From Nocardia wallacei (GTDB lineage Bacteria; Actinomycetota; Actinomycetes; Mycobacteriales; Mycobacteriaceae), in assembly GCF_014466955.1 (NCBI RefSeq), contig NZ_AP023396.1:744001-808000 (forward strand): a stretch of 64,000 nt of DNA. Reading direction: 5' to 3'. Shown here in pieces: positions 43,327-51,435 of this stretch (its first letter is position 1; the number at the start of each line of letters is the position of its first letter). The notes under the pieces are model-generated. The model was not told where the DNA came from and made no database searches. It saw only the letters and a program-made list of their open reading frames with translations. The position numbers and the translations under genes were made by a program.

Positions 43327-44091
43327 ATGGCGATGAACCTCGACGACATCGCCCGTCGGCTCGACGCGGCGCGCGAAACCCGCACAGCGCTCACGTCTTT
43401 CAGTGCTGCCGACCCGACGTTCGACATGACGGCGGGCTACGACGTACAGCGCCGCCGCCGCGCCGGGCGCACCGTCGCAGGCTGGAAACTGGCATTGACG
43501 TCACGCGCCAAGCAACGCCAGGTGGGCGTCGCAACACCGCTCTACGGATTTCTGGACGCCGGCGACGCCCTCGATCCCGGCCGGCCGGTGGACGTCGGAT
43601 CCCTGATCGCGCCACGGGCCGAGCCCGAACTCGTCTTCACGATGGGCGACGACCTTGCCGGACCTCACACGACCGCGGCGCAGGTGCTCGCCGCCACCGA
43701 CTCCATCGCCGCGGGTATCGAACTCATCGACTCCCGCTACGTCGACTACCGGTTCTCCCCGGCGGATCTCATCGCCGACAACACCTCGGCCGCAACATAT
43801 CTCGTCGGCCCCGGTCGCCCGCCGCAGGACCTCGACCTGCCGGTGCTCGGAGTCGTACTGGCGAACAACGGGCACATCGTCGACACGGCAGCGGGAGCGG
43901 CGGTTATGGGTCATCCCGCAGCTGCCGTCGCATGGCTGGTGCGGCAGTTGCACATCCAGGAAGGCTGCGGCCTGCGCCGTGGCCAGGTCGTGCTCTCCGG
44001 GGGCCTGACCAGCGCGGTGCCGGTCACCGCCGGTGACACCGTAACCGCCCGGTTCGCCCACCTCGGCGCCCTCACCCTCGACTGCAGGTGA
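43327..44091 (+). CDS. 2-keto-4-pentenoate hydratase family protein
   Basis: 254 residues. GWKLALTS, PRAEPELVF, GIELIDSRYVDYRF, ADNTSAATY and SGGLTSAVPV are the signature blocks of the MhpD/BphH/DmpE hydratase (FAH-like) family, with the metal-binding E.E in AEPELVF. It hydrates 2-hydroxypenta-2,4-dienoate-type products of meta-cleavage. No dioxygenase or aldolase is nearby. Co-transcribed with the propeller gene and controlled by the LysR. Confidence 0.87.
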   Translation: MAMNLDDIARRLDAARETRTALTSFSAADPTFDMTAGYDVQRRRRAGRTVAGWKLALTSRAKQRQVGVATPLYGFLDAGDALDPGRPVDVGSLIAPRAEPELVFTMGDDLAGPHTTAAQVLAATDSIAAGIELIDSRYVDYRFSPADLIADNTSAATYLVGPGRPPQDLDLPVLGVVLANNGHIVDTAAGAAVMGHPAAAVAWLVRQLHIQEGCGLRRGQVVLSGGLTSAVPVTAGDTVTARFAHLGALTLDCR

Positions 44092-44122
44092 CAGACAGTA
44101 GGCGACGACCCTCACCCGTCTC

Positions 44123-44231
44123 CGCCTCAGCTCGCTGCTTTGCAGCACCCGCCACATCTTTCTGGGGCGCGGGCGGGGCTGCGGGGGTGCTGGTACGCAG
44201 CAGATCGGTCAACAGCTCCGCGGTGTCGCGG
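44123..44231. repeat. Direct repeat B, copy 1 (fragment of the DUF222 gene)
   Basis: Matches 45236-45377 closely but lacks about 31 bp of it (equivalent of 45299-45329). On the minus strand it is a scrap of the DUF222 gene. It runs directly into repeat A copy 2 at 44232, a clear recombination junction. Confidence 0.85.
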
Positions 44232-44425
44232 TGGCGGAACTTTGCTCATCGCAGTAGCCCGGCTCCTCACAACCGTGAGTCAACCGGACCCGGCTCGCTG
44301 GGCAGATGCGGATCTGCTCGGCGATGACCGGGAATAGGTGAGTCGGAGTGCATTTCGATGATCGACCGGAATGTGCTTGCCACGTGCTGGCGAAACCATC
44401 GGTGCGCGGCATCGGCGTCGGCGCG
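44232..44425 (-). pseudogene. Repeat A copy 2: duplicated 3' end of lysR
   Basis: On the minus strand it still encodes DADAAHRWFRQHVASTFRSI, the LysR C terminus, but the stop codon is mutated and the 5' part of the gene is missing. It marks the downstream end of the 3.1-kb segment bounded by repeat A. Confidence 0.8.
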
Positions 44426-44455
44426 ACCGATTCGGCCCGGGGGCAGGCGTAGGTT

Positions 44456-45223
44456 ATGCGTGTCACAATGACGCCGGAAATTACCCGCCGATCGCATATC
44501 CGAGAAGGTCCTTTGAGCGGCGCATCCGGTTCCCTGCCGAACCACATCGACGAGATCGAGGGGTGGTTCTACCCCACGGACCATTACCTTTTCGACTGGG
44601 TACTGGGCCGCCATGACGCGGCGTCGGGCGATTTGGTCGAGCTCGGCGTGTATATGGGGAAGAGCGCCATCTACATGGGACGACATCTGCGTGAAGGAGA
44701 GACGTTCACCGTCTGCGACCTGTTCGACACGCCCGCTCCCGATACCCGGACCGACAAGGAGATGCGGGTGTACTACTCGACGCTGACCCGGGCGAAGTTC
44801 GAGCAGAACTACCTACGCTTCCATGACGTTCTCCCCGTGATCGTCGAAGGTCCGACAGCGATGCTCCCTTCTCGCGTGACCCCGCAGAGCTGTCGGTTCG
44901 CCCACGTCGACGCCTCCCATCTCTATGAGCATGTCAGCGCGGACATCGACATCGTTCGCGATCTATTGGCACCGGACGGCGTCGTTGCTATCGACGACTA
45001 TCGCAGCCCGCACACTCCGGGCGTCGCGGCGGCCACTTGGGAGGCTGTGCTGAACAAGGGGCTGCGCCCGATCGTGGTATCGGAAAGCAAGTTCTACGGT
45101 ACGTGGGGCGACGCCGATCGCATCCAATTCGATCTGCTTCCATGGTTGTTGGCCCACCCACAACTTGGCGCCGAAGTCCATCGCGTTCTGGGGCACGGGC
45201 TGATCCGCGCGCACCACCGATAG
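44456..45223 (+). CDS. Class I SAM-dependent methyltransferase (CmcI/macrocin type)
   Basis: 255 residues (ATG 44468 is an alternative start). SAM-binding motif I is LVELGVYMGKSAIYMGRHL, then FTVCDLFD, FAHVDASHLYEHVSADID and DGVVAIDDYRSP. This is the Methyltransf_24/cephalosporin CmcI-like layout, usually O-methylation of sugars or small metabolites with a metal-binding Asp pair. It sits alone between duplicated fragments, with A/T-richer codons than its neighbours in the first third, consistent with acquisition by transfer. Confidence 0.82.
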   Translation: MRVTMTPEITRRSHIREGPLSGASGSLPNHIDEIEGWFYPTDHYLFDWVLGRHDAASGDLVELGVYMGKSAIYMGRHLREGETFTVCDLFDTPAPDTRTDKEMRVYYSTLTRAKFEQNYLRFHDVLPVIVEGPTAMLPSRVTPQSCRFAHVDASHLYEHVSADIDIVRDLLAPDGVVAIDDYRSPHTPGVAAATWEAVLNKGLRPIVVSESKFYGTWGDADRIQFDLLPWLLAHPQLGAEVHRVLGHGLIRAHHR

Positions 45224-45235
45224 ACCAACCGGACT

Positions 45236-45377
45236 CGCCTCAGCTCGCTGCCTGCAGCACCCGCCACATCTTTCTGGGGCGCGGGCGGGGCTGCGGGGCC
45301 GCGTATTCGATTCGACGGCGCGCTTCGTGGGTGCTGATACGCAGCAGATCGGTCAACAGCTCCGCGGTGTCGCGGTA
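45236..45377. repeat. Direct repeat B, copy 2
   Basis: The fuller copy of repeat B, forming the 3' end of the truncated DUF222 gene. With copy 1 at 44123 it brackets repeat A copy 2 and the methyltransferase gene. Confidence 0.85.
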
Positions 45378-45578
45378 GCCGGTGCCCGCGGCGAGGCCAC
45401 GGCGCTCGGCTTCGGCGACGGCCGCGCGCATGGCGGCATCCAGCCGTCTCCGGCGGCGCTCGGTTTCGACGAGGGTGCGCAGCAAGTCGACATCGGCCAC
45501 GTCCTGCCATCCTGGTGCTGGAGCATGCGGCGCCAGCGCGGTCGAATGTATGTTCACGCGGAACAGGCTACCGCACAT
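45240..45578 (-). pseudogene. Truncated DUF222/13E12-family gene
   Basis: 112 residues. RRRLDAAMRAAVAEAERRGL and DTAELLTDLLRISTHEARRR match the N terminus of DUF222 (13E12 repeat) proteins, normally 350-500 residues with a C-terminal HNH nuclease. Here the frame leaves homology after RRRIEYAAPQ and stops, so the HNH part is gone. These genes are frequently duplicated and mobile-element-associated in mycobacteria and relatives. Confidence 0.7.
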
Positions 45579-45717
45579 AGAACATATGTTCGACAGTCCT
45601 GTCCAGCCCGTCGAACTTTCTGGCAGGGTTGCTCGGTTTACGCTCCGCGCACAAGATCAGGAGGGAGACGCGCGTGGCCATGGGGCACCGCGAGATCGCC
45701 GCCATGATGCGCGCCGA

Positions 45718-45825
45718 CAGACCGCTGCTGCGGCATACAACACGATCAGACCACGCCGAACACTCGGCGACCGAACACCCAGCGTCGTCCATACCGGTCG
45801 CGACCAGCGCACAACCGCTCGATAA
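45718..45825 (+). pseudogene. Remnant of an IS transposase C terminus
   Basis: The frame reads AYNTIRPRRTLGDRTPS, which resembles the conserved WYN..RPH.aLG.rTP end of IS3/IS481-type integrases. No DDE core or terminal inverted repeats were found around it. The 45579-45926 gap otherwise holds only the upstream region of the DUF222 fragment and the tetR promoter. Confidence 0.45.
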
Positions 45826-45926
45826 GCGGCAGCGCAGGACGTCTCGGGGCATCGGGCGACGACGTTGTCTCGAGCGGCGACCGAGATAGGGTTGGGTCGA
45901 CGCCAGGTGATGAGTCAGGACTGGAG

Positions 45927-46484
45927 ATGCCTCGCAACAGACGTCCGCAGGATCGGGAAGAGAAGCGTGCGGAGATCGTGGTGGCCGCTCGGCGGTTGTT
46001 CGTCGAGGAGGGATACGACGCGGCCTCGATGGCGCGGATCGCTCGCGACGCCGGAGTGGTGTCGAACACGCTGTACTGGTACTTCCAGGACAAGGACGCG
46101 GTATTGATCGCGGTCCTCGACGCGGTGCTGGCCGACTCGATGGCCGCCTACCGGGAAGTGCTGGGCTCGGGGCTGGCTGATCGGCTGTTGTGGCTGGTCG
46201 AGGAATTGGAGCAGCTGGGGCGGTTGGTGAGCACGGTGCACACGCGCGCCGAGGAGTCCACGGCTATCCGGGAATGGCACGAGCAGTTCCACGCGCTGGC
46301 CGAGGGATTGTTCCGGGCTGAGCTGATCGAACTCGGTGTGCCCGGTGACGACGTGGATTCGCTGGTCGCGATCGGCGTTTTCGTTGTCGAGGGCTTGCTG
46401 ACGCATCCGGCGGAGCCGGCCCAGCGGCGCGCGGTGATCGAAACGCTGCTGAACAGCGCTCGCGGTCTCGCCGCAGCCGCCTGA
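45927..46484 (+). CDS. TetR-family regulator
   Basis: 185 residues. HTH: EIVVAARRLFVEEGYDAASM, then IARDAGVVSNTLYWYFQDKD. Helical C-terminal ligand domain. It converges on the alpha/beta hydrolase gene, whose promoter carries a repeated TTCTTGGA palindrome; this TetR is the nearest candidate regulator. Confidence 0.87.
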   Translation: MPRNRRPQDREEKRAEIVVAARRLFVEEGYDAASMARIARDAGVVSNTLYWYFQDKDAVLIAVLDAVLADSMAAYREVLGSGLADRLLWLVEELEQLGRLVSTVHTRAEESTAIREWHEQFHALAEGLFRAELIELGVPGDDVDSLVAIGVFVVEGLLTHPAEPAQRRAVIETLLNSARGLAAAA

Positions 46485-46521
46485 GTGCCTGATCTCCGCG
46501 CGTCCACCGGCGCGCGGTGAC

Positions 46522-47643
46522 CTACTGCGTGTCGTGTGCGGTGTAGTCGAATTGCCTTGCCAGGAAAGAGAGTTGGTCACGCACGGCGCGATCGAAGTGC
46601 TCGCCGACGTAGATGTCGAAGTGGTCGCAGGGGTAGTTCTGCACGTGCACGTGCGCCAGGCCACGCGCGCACCGCTCGGTGGTCTTCGCGGGCGCGGCCG
46701 CGTCGTTGTCGCAGACACACAGCAGCGTCGGGGTGCTGAAGCGAGCCAGGGCGCGACCGGGCCGATCGAGCGGAAGGCGCAGCACCAGCCGTGCGGCCAG
46801 GGCGTTGGCGGCATCGAATTCGCCGTCCGGGCCGCGCAATACACCCCATACGCTGTCGCGTCCGACACCGGACGCGGATGCTCCGTCATCGTCGATCTCG
46901 GTCAGCTCGATGTGCTTCGATACCTGAGCCCGCACCGACGGCAGCCGTTTCAACACTGCGCTGGTGCGTCGCGAGAGCCGTGTCCCCGCGGGCAGGAGCG
47001 CGGAGGCACCGGCCAGGGCGTCGGGTGAGGCCACGAACGCGGGCATCCAGGACGTCCCCGTCATCGGCACCAGGATCGGCTTCGCGCCGAACCAGGAACC
47101 GACCGTGTCGAGGATGCCGGCCACTGTCAGGGCTACCGCGCTGAGCGGATTGGTCCGGATGCGCGACCACAGCGATGCCGGTCCGTCGGTGAAGGGGCAC
47201 TGGGCCACGACCGCCGCGATACGGGTGTCTTCGGAGGCGACCTGAAGGACATGTCCGCCGCCGAAAGAGCTGCCCCACAACGCGACCCGATCGACATCTA
47301 CCTCCGGTAGCGTGCGCACGAAGGCCACAGCGGCATGCCAATCGGCGCGTTGCCGGCCGATATCGAGGAGCTGGCGCGGCGCCCCGCCGCTGGCTCCCAG
47401 GTGACGATAGTCGAACACCAGCACCGACCAGCCCGCCTCGGCGAACCGTTCCGCGTAGGCATCCAGGCGCATCTCCCGCACCGCGCCGAGCCCGTGCCCC
47501 ATGATCACCATCGGGCGCGGGCCGTTCACGTCGGGCGCGGTGTACAGCCATGCCGCGCACTCGTCCTGGCCGGAGGGAAACGAGACCTCACGCCGCCGCA
47601 CCGCTACCGTCTCACGCCGATCGGCAGACTCACTGATTCCCAT
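46522..47643 (-). CDS. Alpha/beta hydrolase (dipeptidyl peptidase/acetylesterase-like)
   Basis: 373 residues, GGAGG before ATG 47643. Oxyanion region MGHGLGAVREMRLDAY, nucleophile elbow GSSFGGG, acid Asp near CVCDNDAAAP and catalytic His in CDHFDIY. Resembles the Ser hydrolases annotated as acetyl xylan esterase-like or DUF1749-like in actinomycetes; no signal peptide, so cytoplasmic. Substrate unknown. Two operator-like palindromes lie 30-95 bp upstream, so expression is probably inducible. Confidence 0.82.
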   Translation of the reverse strand: MGISESADRRETVAVRRREVSFPSGQDECAAWLYTAPDVNGPRPMVIMGHGLGAVREMRLDAYAERFAEAGWSVLVFDYRHLGASGGAPRQLLDIGRQRADWHAAVAFVRTLPEVDVDRVALWGSSFGGGHVLQVASEDTRIAAVVAQCPFTDGPASLWSRIRTNPLSAVALTVAGILDTVGSWFGAKPILVPMTGTSWMPAFVASPDALAGASALLPAGTRLSRRTSAVLKRLPSVRAQVSKHIELTEIDDDGASASGVGRDSVWGVLRGPDGEFDAANALAARLVLRLPLDRPGRALARFSTPTLLCVCDNDAAAPAKTTERCARGLAHVHVQNYPCDHFDIYVGEHFDRAVRDQLSFLARQFDYTAHDTQ

Positions 47644-47672
47644 GACTCGCGTCCTCCGCTTCACCACCGCTC

Positions 47673-47738
47673 TTCTTGGACGTCATCCAAGAAGCAGGCC
47701 GTGGCTACAGTAAGGGTTTCTTGGACGTCAGTCAAGAA
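47673..47738. promoter_or_regulatory. Two copies of a TTCTTGGA palindrome upstream of the hydrolase
   Basis: Site 1: TTCTTGGA (47673-47680), CGTCA, TCCAAGAA (47686-47693), perfect. Site 2: TTCTTGGA (47718-47725), CGTCA, GTCAAGAA (47731-47738), one mismatch. Centres are 45 bp apart. Twenty-one-base palindromes of this kind are typical TetR operators. The rest of the 47644-48107 gap holds the promoter of the next gene and a micro-ORF. Confidence 0.65.
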
Positions 47739-48008
47739 GTCGCCGGGGTCACGGATCTGCCGCTGGCGGCAACCCGAACCCGCCATTGCGCTGGGTCTAT
47801 CCGCTGAGGCCCAGCAGGGCCCGCATCGGCCGCAGCGAGATTCACACCCGTCACACCGGCCGCTCGGCCCCGATCATCCTGTGTTGTCGCCATACGCCGA
47901 CGAACAACCTCATGGGCCGCGATACCCAGACGGAAAAGACATTGGTGGGCGGCGCCGACCACTGATAGCCTGCCGGAGGCCGGGCCTGAACATGAGGAGG
48001 TGGTACCC

Positions 48009-48062
48009 GTGAACGCAGTATCGACGTGGGTGCTCCCCTCCGGGGTCACGGTCGGGCGATAG
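48009..48062 (+). CDS. 17-residue micro-ORF with strong ribosome site
   Basis: GTG 48009 follows GAGGAGG at ideal distance and reads MNAVSTWVLPSGVTVGR before TAG. It ends 45 bp before the dienelactone-hydrolase-like gene. It could be a leader peptide or a small protein; no Cys or Trp run suggests amino-acid attenuation. Not recognised. Confidence 0.4.
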   Translation: MNAVSTWVLPSGVTVGR

Positions 48063-48107
48063 GTCGTCCGGGAGCGCCGTACCAGTGCACTCCCGAAAGG
48101 CACGACC

Positions 48108-48842
48108 ATGTATTTCACATCCGAACAGCGCCTCGACGACGACATTCTCGAGCGGGAATTCGCGCTCGGGGAGATCCCGGGCCTGCTGTGGACTCCGCCC
48201 GCTTCCGGACCGGCGCCGCTGATTCTGCTCGGTCACCCGGCCGGACTCGGGCTGCGAAAGATGTACCCGCGCTTGCTGTCCCGGGCCCGGCACGCCGTGG
48301 CGGAGGGCTTCGCCGCGGCCACCATCGAACACCCTTGGAACGGTGACCGGCCCCGTCCGGCCGCAGTCGAAGAGGTTCGCGCCGACCTGCGCCGGAGGCT
48401 GGCGGCCGGCGAGCCGGTCGATGACGAACTCATCGACCGGCTCATCCTCCCGCTGGTCGACGAGTCGGTCCCGGAATGGCAGGCCACCCTCGACGCCCTG
48501 CTCGCGCTGCCCGAAATCGGTGGCCCGGTGGGTTATTCGGGCGGTGTGATCTCCATCGGCACCCGGTTGGCGGTGGTCGAGCCGCGCATCTCCGCGGCAG
48601 TGCTGTTCGCCGGCAGTTTCGTGCCCCGCGCCATCATCGAGGAGGCCCGCCGGGTCGCCATTCCCCTGCTGGTCCTGCTGCAGTGGGACGACGAAGGAAA
48701 CGACCGGCAACGGTCCCTGGACCTCTTCGACGCCTTCGGCTCCAAGGAAAAGTCGTTGTACGCCAACCTGGGCGGGCACGCCGGCGTCCCGCAATTCGCG
48801 GGAGAGGAAGCGAGCCGGTTCTTCGCCAGGCACCTGAAGTGA
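48108..48842 (+). CDS. Alpha/beta hydrolase, dienelactone-hydrolase-like
   Basis: 244 residues. Oxyanion region LLGHPAGLGLRKMYPRL, nucleophile Ser in GYSGGV, acid Asp in QWDDEG and His in GGHAGVP. Length and order fit small cytoplasmic DLH-like hydrolases found in actinomycetes. Substrate unknown. Preceded by a micro-ORF with its own ribosome site. Confidence 0.8.
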   Translation: MYFTSEQRLDDDILEREFALGEIPGLLWTPPASGPAPLILLGHPAGLGLRKMYPRLLSRARHAVAEGFAAATIEHPWNGDRPRPAAVEEVRADLRRRLAAGEPVDDELIDRLILPLVDESVPEWQATLDALLALPEIGGPVGYSGGVISIGTRLAVVEPRISAAVLFAGSFVPRAIIEEARRVAIPLLVLLQWDDEGNDRQRSLDLFDAFGSKEKSLYANLGGHAGVPQFAGEEASRFFARHLK

Positions 48843-49019
48843 GGGCGGGCGGCCGGGCAGCGGCAGGCACCGCCCTGCTCGGCCGCCATAGGACACCGCG
48901 CCACTGAAGTCCCTGCGCCCCAGTCGAATCGATATCAGAGCGCATCTGAGAACTGGGATGGCCCGATCCGTTCTTGCACCGACCGTTCAGATCGTCGAAC
49001 GCAATGACGGCATGGATCA

Positions 49020-49406
49020 TCAGTCCGTAACTGCGAGCGAGAGGACGGCGGCGTGCGACTGTGAGATCAACACGAAATCCGCGAAGAGATTCGCGTAGTA
49101 ATCCCGAGGGACGATCTCGACTTCCACCGCGATCCGAATCTCCCCGAGGTGGAGAGATATCGCCTCGATGAGCCCGTGGATCAGCACATCCAGCTCCGCG
49201 TCGTCGACACCCGGATGCCGAGAGCCCATGGGTAACAGCGCACCCCGGAAAAGTTGTGGCCAGCGAGATGCCGGTTTGATCGGCCGGACAGAGCGAACTG
49301 GGTGGTCCACCATTCGTCGCACGACGTCCGGCAACGGTTCTCGAAGCGGTCCAGTGAGTATCCCGTGTTGTCGGTTCCACAATTCGCGCCCCGACCACGC
49401 CGCCAC
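49020..49406 (-). CDS. Hypothetical protein
   Basis: 128 residues. The C-terminal half (LIHGLIEAISLHLGEIRIAVEVEIVPRDYY..) has convincing beta-alpha pattern and third-position G/C bias; the N-terminal half is less protein-like, so the real start may be internal (for example ATG at about 49229). No family recognised. It sits downstream of a LysR gene on the same strand. Confidence 0.45.
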   Translation of the reverse strand: MAAWSGRELWNRQHGILTGPLREPLPDVVRRMVDHPVRSVRPIKPASRWPQLFRGALLPMGSRHPGVDDAELDVLIHGLIEAISLHLGEIRIAVEVEIVPRDYYANLFADFVLISQSHAAVLSLAVTD

Positions 49407-49433
49407 CTCACCCGCGCCGGGTGAATCGTTCCT

Positions 49434-50306
49434 CTACCCGCGGCCGAGGTCGCGTAGTGCGTCGATGACTGTTCGGGCGGCGTTGGAGGGGGTGCGCTGG
49501 GCGTCGTGGGCGATGCTGAGCTTCCATGGGACCGGGGTGCGCGCCTGCTCGCTGTATTCGACGCCGGTGAAGTGCCGGGCCACCGAACGGGGCACCAGGA
49601 CGACGCCGAAATCCTTGGCGGCCAACTCCAGTGCGAAGATCTGGTCCGCCACCTCGATCACCGGGCGGCGGTTGGGGTACAGCTCGTCCGCGATCGTCCG
49701 GATGCCCCAGCCAGGCGGGAAGTCGATGAAGCGGATGCCGTCGAGGTCGTCGGCGCGGTACGGGCGTCCGGCGAGCGGATGGCCGGGCGCGGTGCACAGC
49801 ACCAAGGTCTCGGTACTGACGGAATGCGTTGTGATGCCGGGGATTTCGTCGCTCATCCCGGCCAGCAGCGCGATATCCATACTGCCGTCGCGCAGACCCG
49901 CGATATTCCCGGCGACGCCCGAGGTGCTCTGCCGCATCTGCAGTGTGACCCTGGGATGGCGGCGGTGCATCTCGGCGATCACCGCTGCCAGGTCGAGCGC
50001 GCGGATGTTCATGAGGTTGCCGATCACGACCTCGCCGCGGACCTGCCCGCGCGTGCGGTCGATCGCGTCCACGACCTCCCGCCGCGCCCGCAGCATCGCC
50101 CGCGCCGGACCGACCATGGCCTGCCCGGCCTCGGTGGGCTCGAGCGCCCGCGGCATCCGATCGAACAGCCGGGCGTCGAGTTCGTGTTCCAGCTTCGCCA
50201 CGCTCGTCGACACCGCAGACTGCACCATGTTCATCGACCGCGCCGCCGCCGTGAACGACCGCCGCTCGTAGCAGGCGAGAAAGCATTCGAGCTGCCGTAT
50301 CTCCAC
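49434..50306 (-). CDS. LysR-family regulator
   Basis: 290 residues. Winged HTH MEIRQLECFLACYERRSFTA, AARSMNMVQSAVSTSVAKLE; effector domain with VVIGNLMNIRALDLAAVI. Starts 13 bp after the AraC stop on the same strand. A putative binding site at 50316-50334 lies over its own promoter and a related, fully symmetric site precedes the MFS gene 2.2 kb away, so it probably controls both. Confidence 0.87.
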   Translation of the reverse strand: MEIRQLECFLACYERRSFTAAARSMNMVQSAVSTSVAKLEHELDARLFDRMPRALEPTEAGQAMVGPARAMLRARREVVDAIDRTRGQVRGEVVIGNLMNIRALDLAAVIAEMHRRHPRVTLQMRQSTSGVAGNIAGLRDGSMDIALLAGMSDEIPGITTHSVSTETLVLCTAPGHPLAGRPYRADDLDGIRFIDFPPGWGIRTIADELYPNRRPVIEVADQIFALELAAKDFGVVLVPRSVARHFTGVEYSEQARTPVPWKLSIAHDAQRTPSNAARTVIDALRDLGRG

Positions 50307-50315
50307 CCGGCAACA

Positions 50316-50334
50316 CTATCTATTCTCTGGATGG
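50316..50334. promoter_or_regulatory. LysR-type site upstream of lysR
   Basis: CTATCTATTCTCTGGATGG, an imperfect dyad matching 14 of 19 symmetric positions of the site at 52485. A shared stretch beyond it (ATCGAA..TTCCATCGCTTCGATTGAT region) also recurs near 52510. Overlaps the 3' end of the araC gene. Confidence 0.55.
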
Positions 50335-51291
50335 TTCGATCGAATTCCATCGCTTCGATTGATCGCCTCGAGATTCCTGGTGTTCCTTCCGGAACTTCCC
50401 CGGCGGACAACCGAATTCGTTCTTGAACGCATGAGCGAACGCGAATCCGTTGGCATAGCCGATGTTTCGGGCAATCGCGGCCAGCGGCTCATCGGTGTCG
50501 CGCAGCTGGCGGGCGGCCAGCGTCATGCGCCACCACGTGAGGTAGGCGATCGGTGTCCGCCCGACCAATGTGGTGAATCGCCGGGCGAAGGTGGCTCGCG
50601 CCAAGCCCACCTGGTCGGCCAGCGCGGCGACCGTCCAGCCGTGACCGGGCCGGCGGTGGATCGCACGCAGCGCGGCGGCGACGGCCGGATCACGCAGCGC
50701 GGCAGCCCATCCCCCGGCGCCCCCGCTGTCGGCTCGCTCGTCCAGCCAGCTGCGCAGGATGTTCAACAGCAGTGCGTCGAGCAACGCGCGCAGCATGGCG
50801 TCGCGGCCGGGTTGCTCACGCCCCAGCTCGATGTCGAGCAGATCGACCAGGGTTCCCGTCGGGGTATGACGAGTCGTCGGCGCGGGCAGGTGGATGGTCT
50901 CCGGCAGATCCGCGAACATCGGATGCGTCCGGCTCCGATCCAACAGGTAAGCGCCACAGAGCAATACAACTCCGCCGAGCGGTCCCGGCGTCCGGTTCAC
51001 CGCTGTCGGTTCCACCCCGCGCAGCGATGTCGCCGCGGAGCCGAGCGGCGTGGCGGGATCGTCGGCCAGCGCGTGCGGATGTCCGCCGGAAAGGAACACG
51101 ATGTCACCCGGCCGCAGGGCGATCGGGTCACCGGCTGCCGGGTAGAACCAGCACGCGCCCTCGAGCACCACATGGAACCCTGCCGCGTCGACCGGCGGGA
51201 ACCGCACACCGAACGGGGCGCGGTGCACGACGCGGGCCGCGTGCGGATCACCGACCCGCATGGCCGCGACGACATCCGACAATGGGTCCAT
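50320..51291 (-). CDS. AraC-family regulator with cupin sensor domain
   Basis: 323 residues. The N-terminal cupin_6-type domain (FHVVLEGACWFYP, LRPGDIVFLSGGHPHALAD) is followed by a double HTH (WTVAALADQVGLARATFARRF, then LAAIARNIGYANGFAFAHAFKNEFG). Divergent from the saccharopine-dehydrogenase-like gene, 144 bp away, and probably controls it. The last bases overlap the putative LysR site. Confidence 0.87.
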   Translation of the reverse strand: MDPLSDVVAAMRVGDPHAARVVHRAPFGVRFPPVDAAGFHVVLEGACWFYPAAGDPIALRPGDIVFLSGGHPHALADDPATPLGSAATSLRGVEPTAVNRTPGPLGGVVLLCGAYLLDRSRTHPMFADLPETIHLPAPTTRHTPTGTLVDLLDIELGREQPGRDAMLRALLDALLLNILRSWLDERADSGGAGGWAAALRDPAVAAALRAIHRRPGHGWTVAALADQVGLARATFARRFTTLVGRTPIAYLTWWRMTLAARQLRDTDEPLAAIARNIGYANGFAFAHAFKNEFGCPPGKFRKEHQESRGDQSKRWNSIEPSRE

Positions 51292-51435
51292 TCGGTAAGA
51301 GTATCCAAGAGCGCGGTGACTGAGACTGATTCATATCTATTCGATACTTCTGCGCATTGAACGTCTCGACGAATGAGCCCTAGGTTCAATGTGTCGCACA
51401 GCTCGGGCGACCTTCACTCGGATCAGGAGTCGAAA

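Noticed and set aside
45579..45926. Complete insertion sequence
   Set aside because: Only a short transposase-like C-terminal motif is visible; no DDE domain, terminal inverted repeats or target duplication found.
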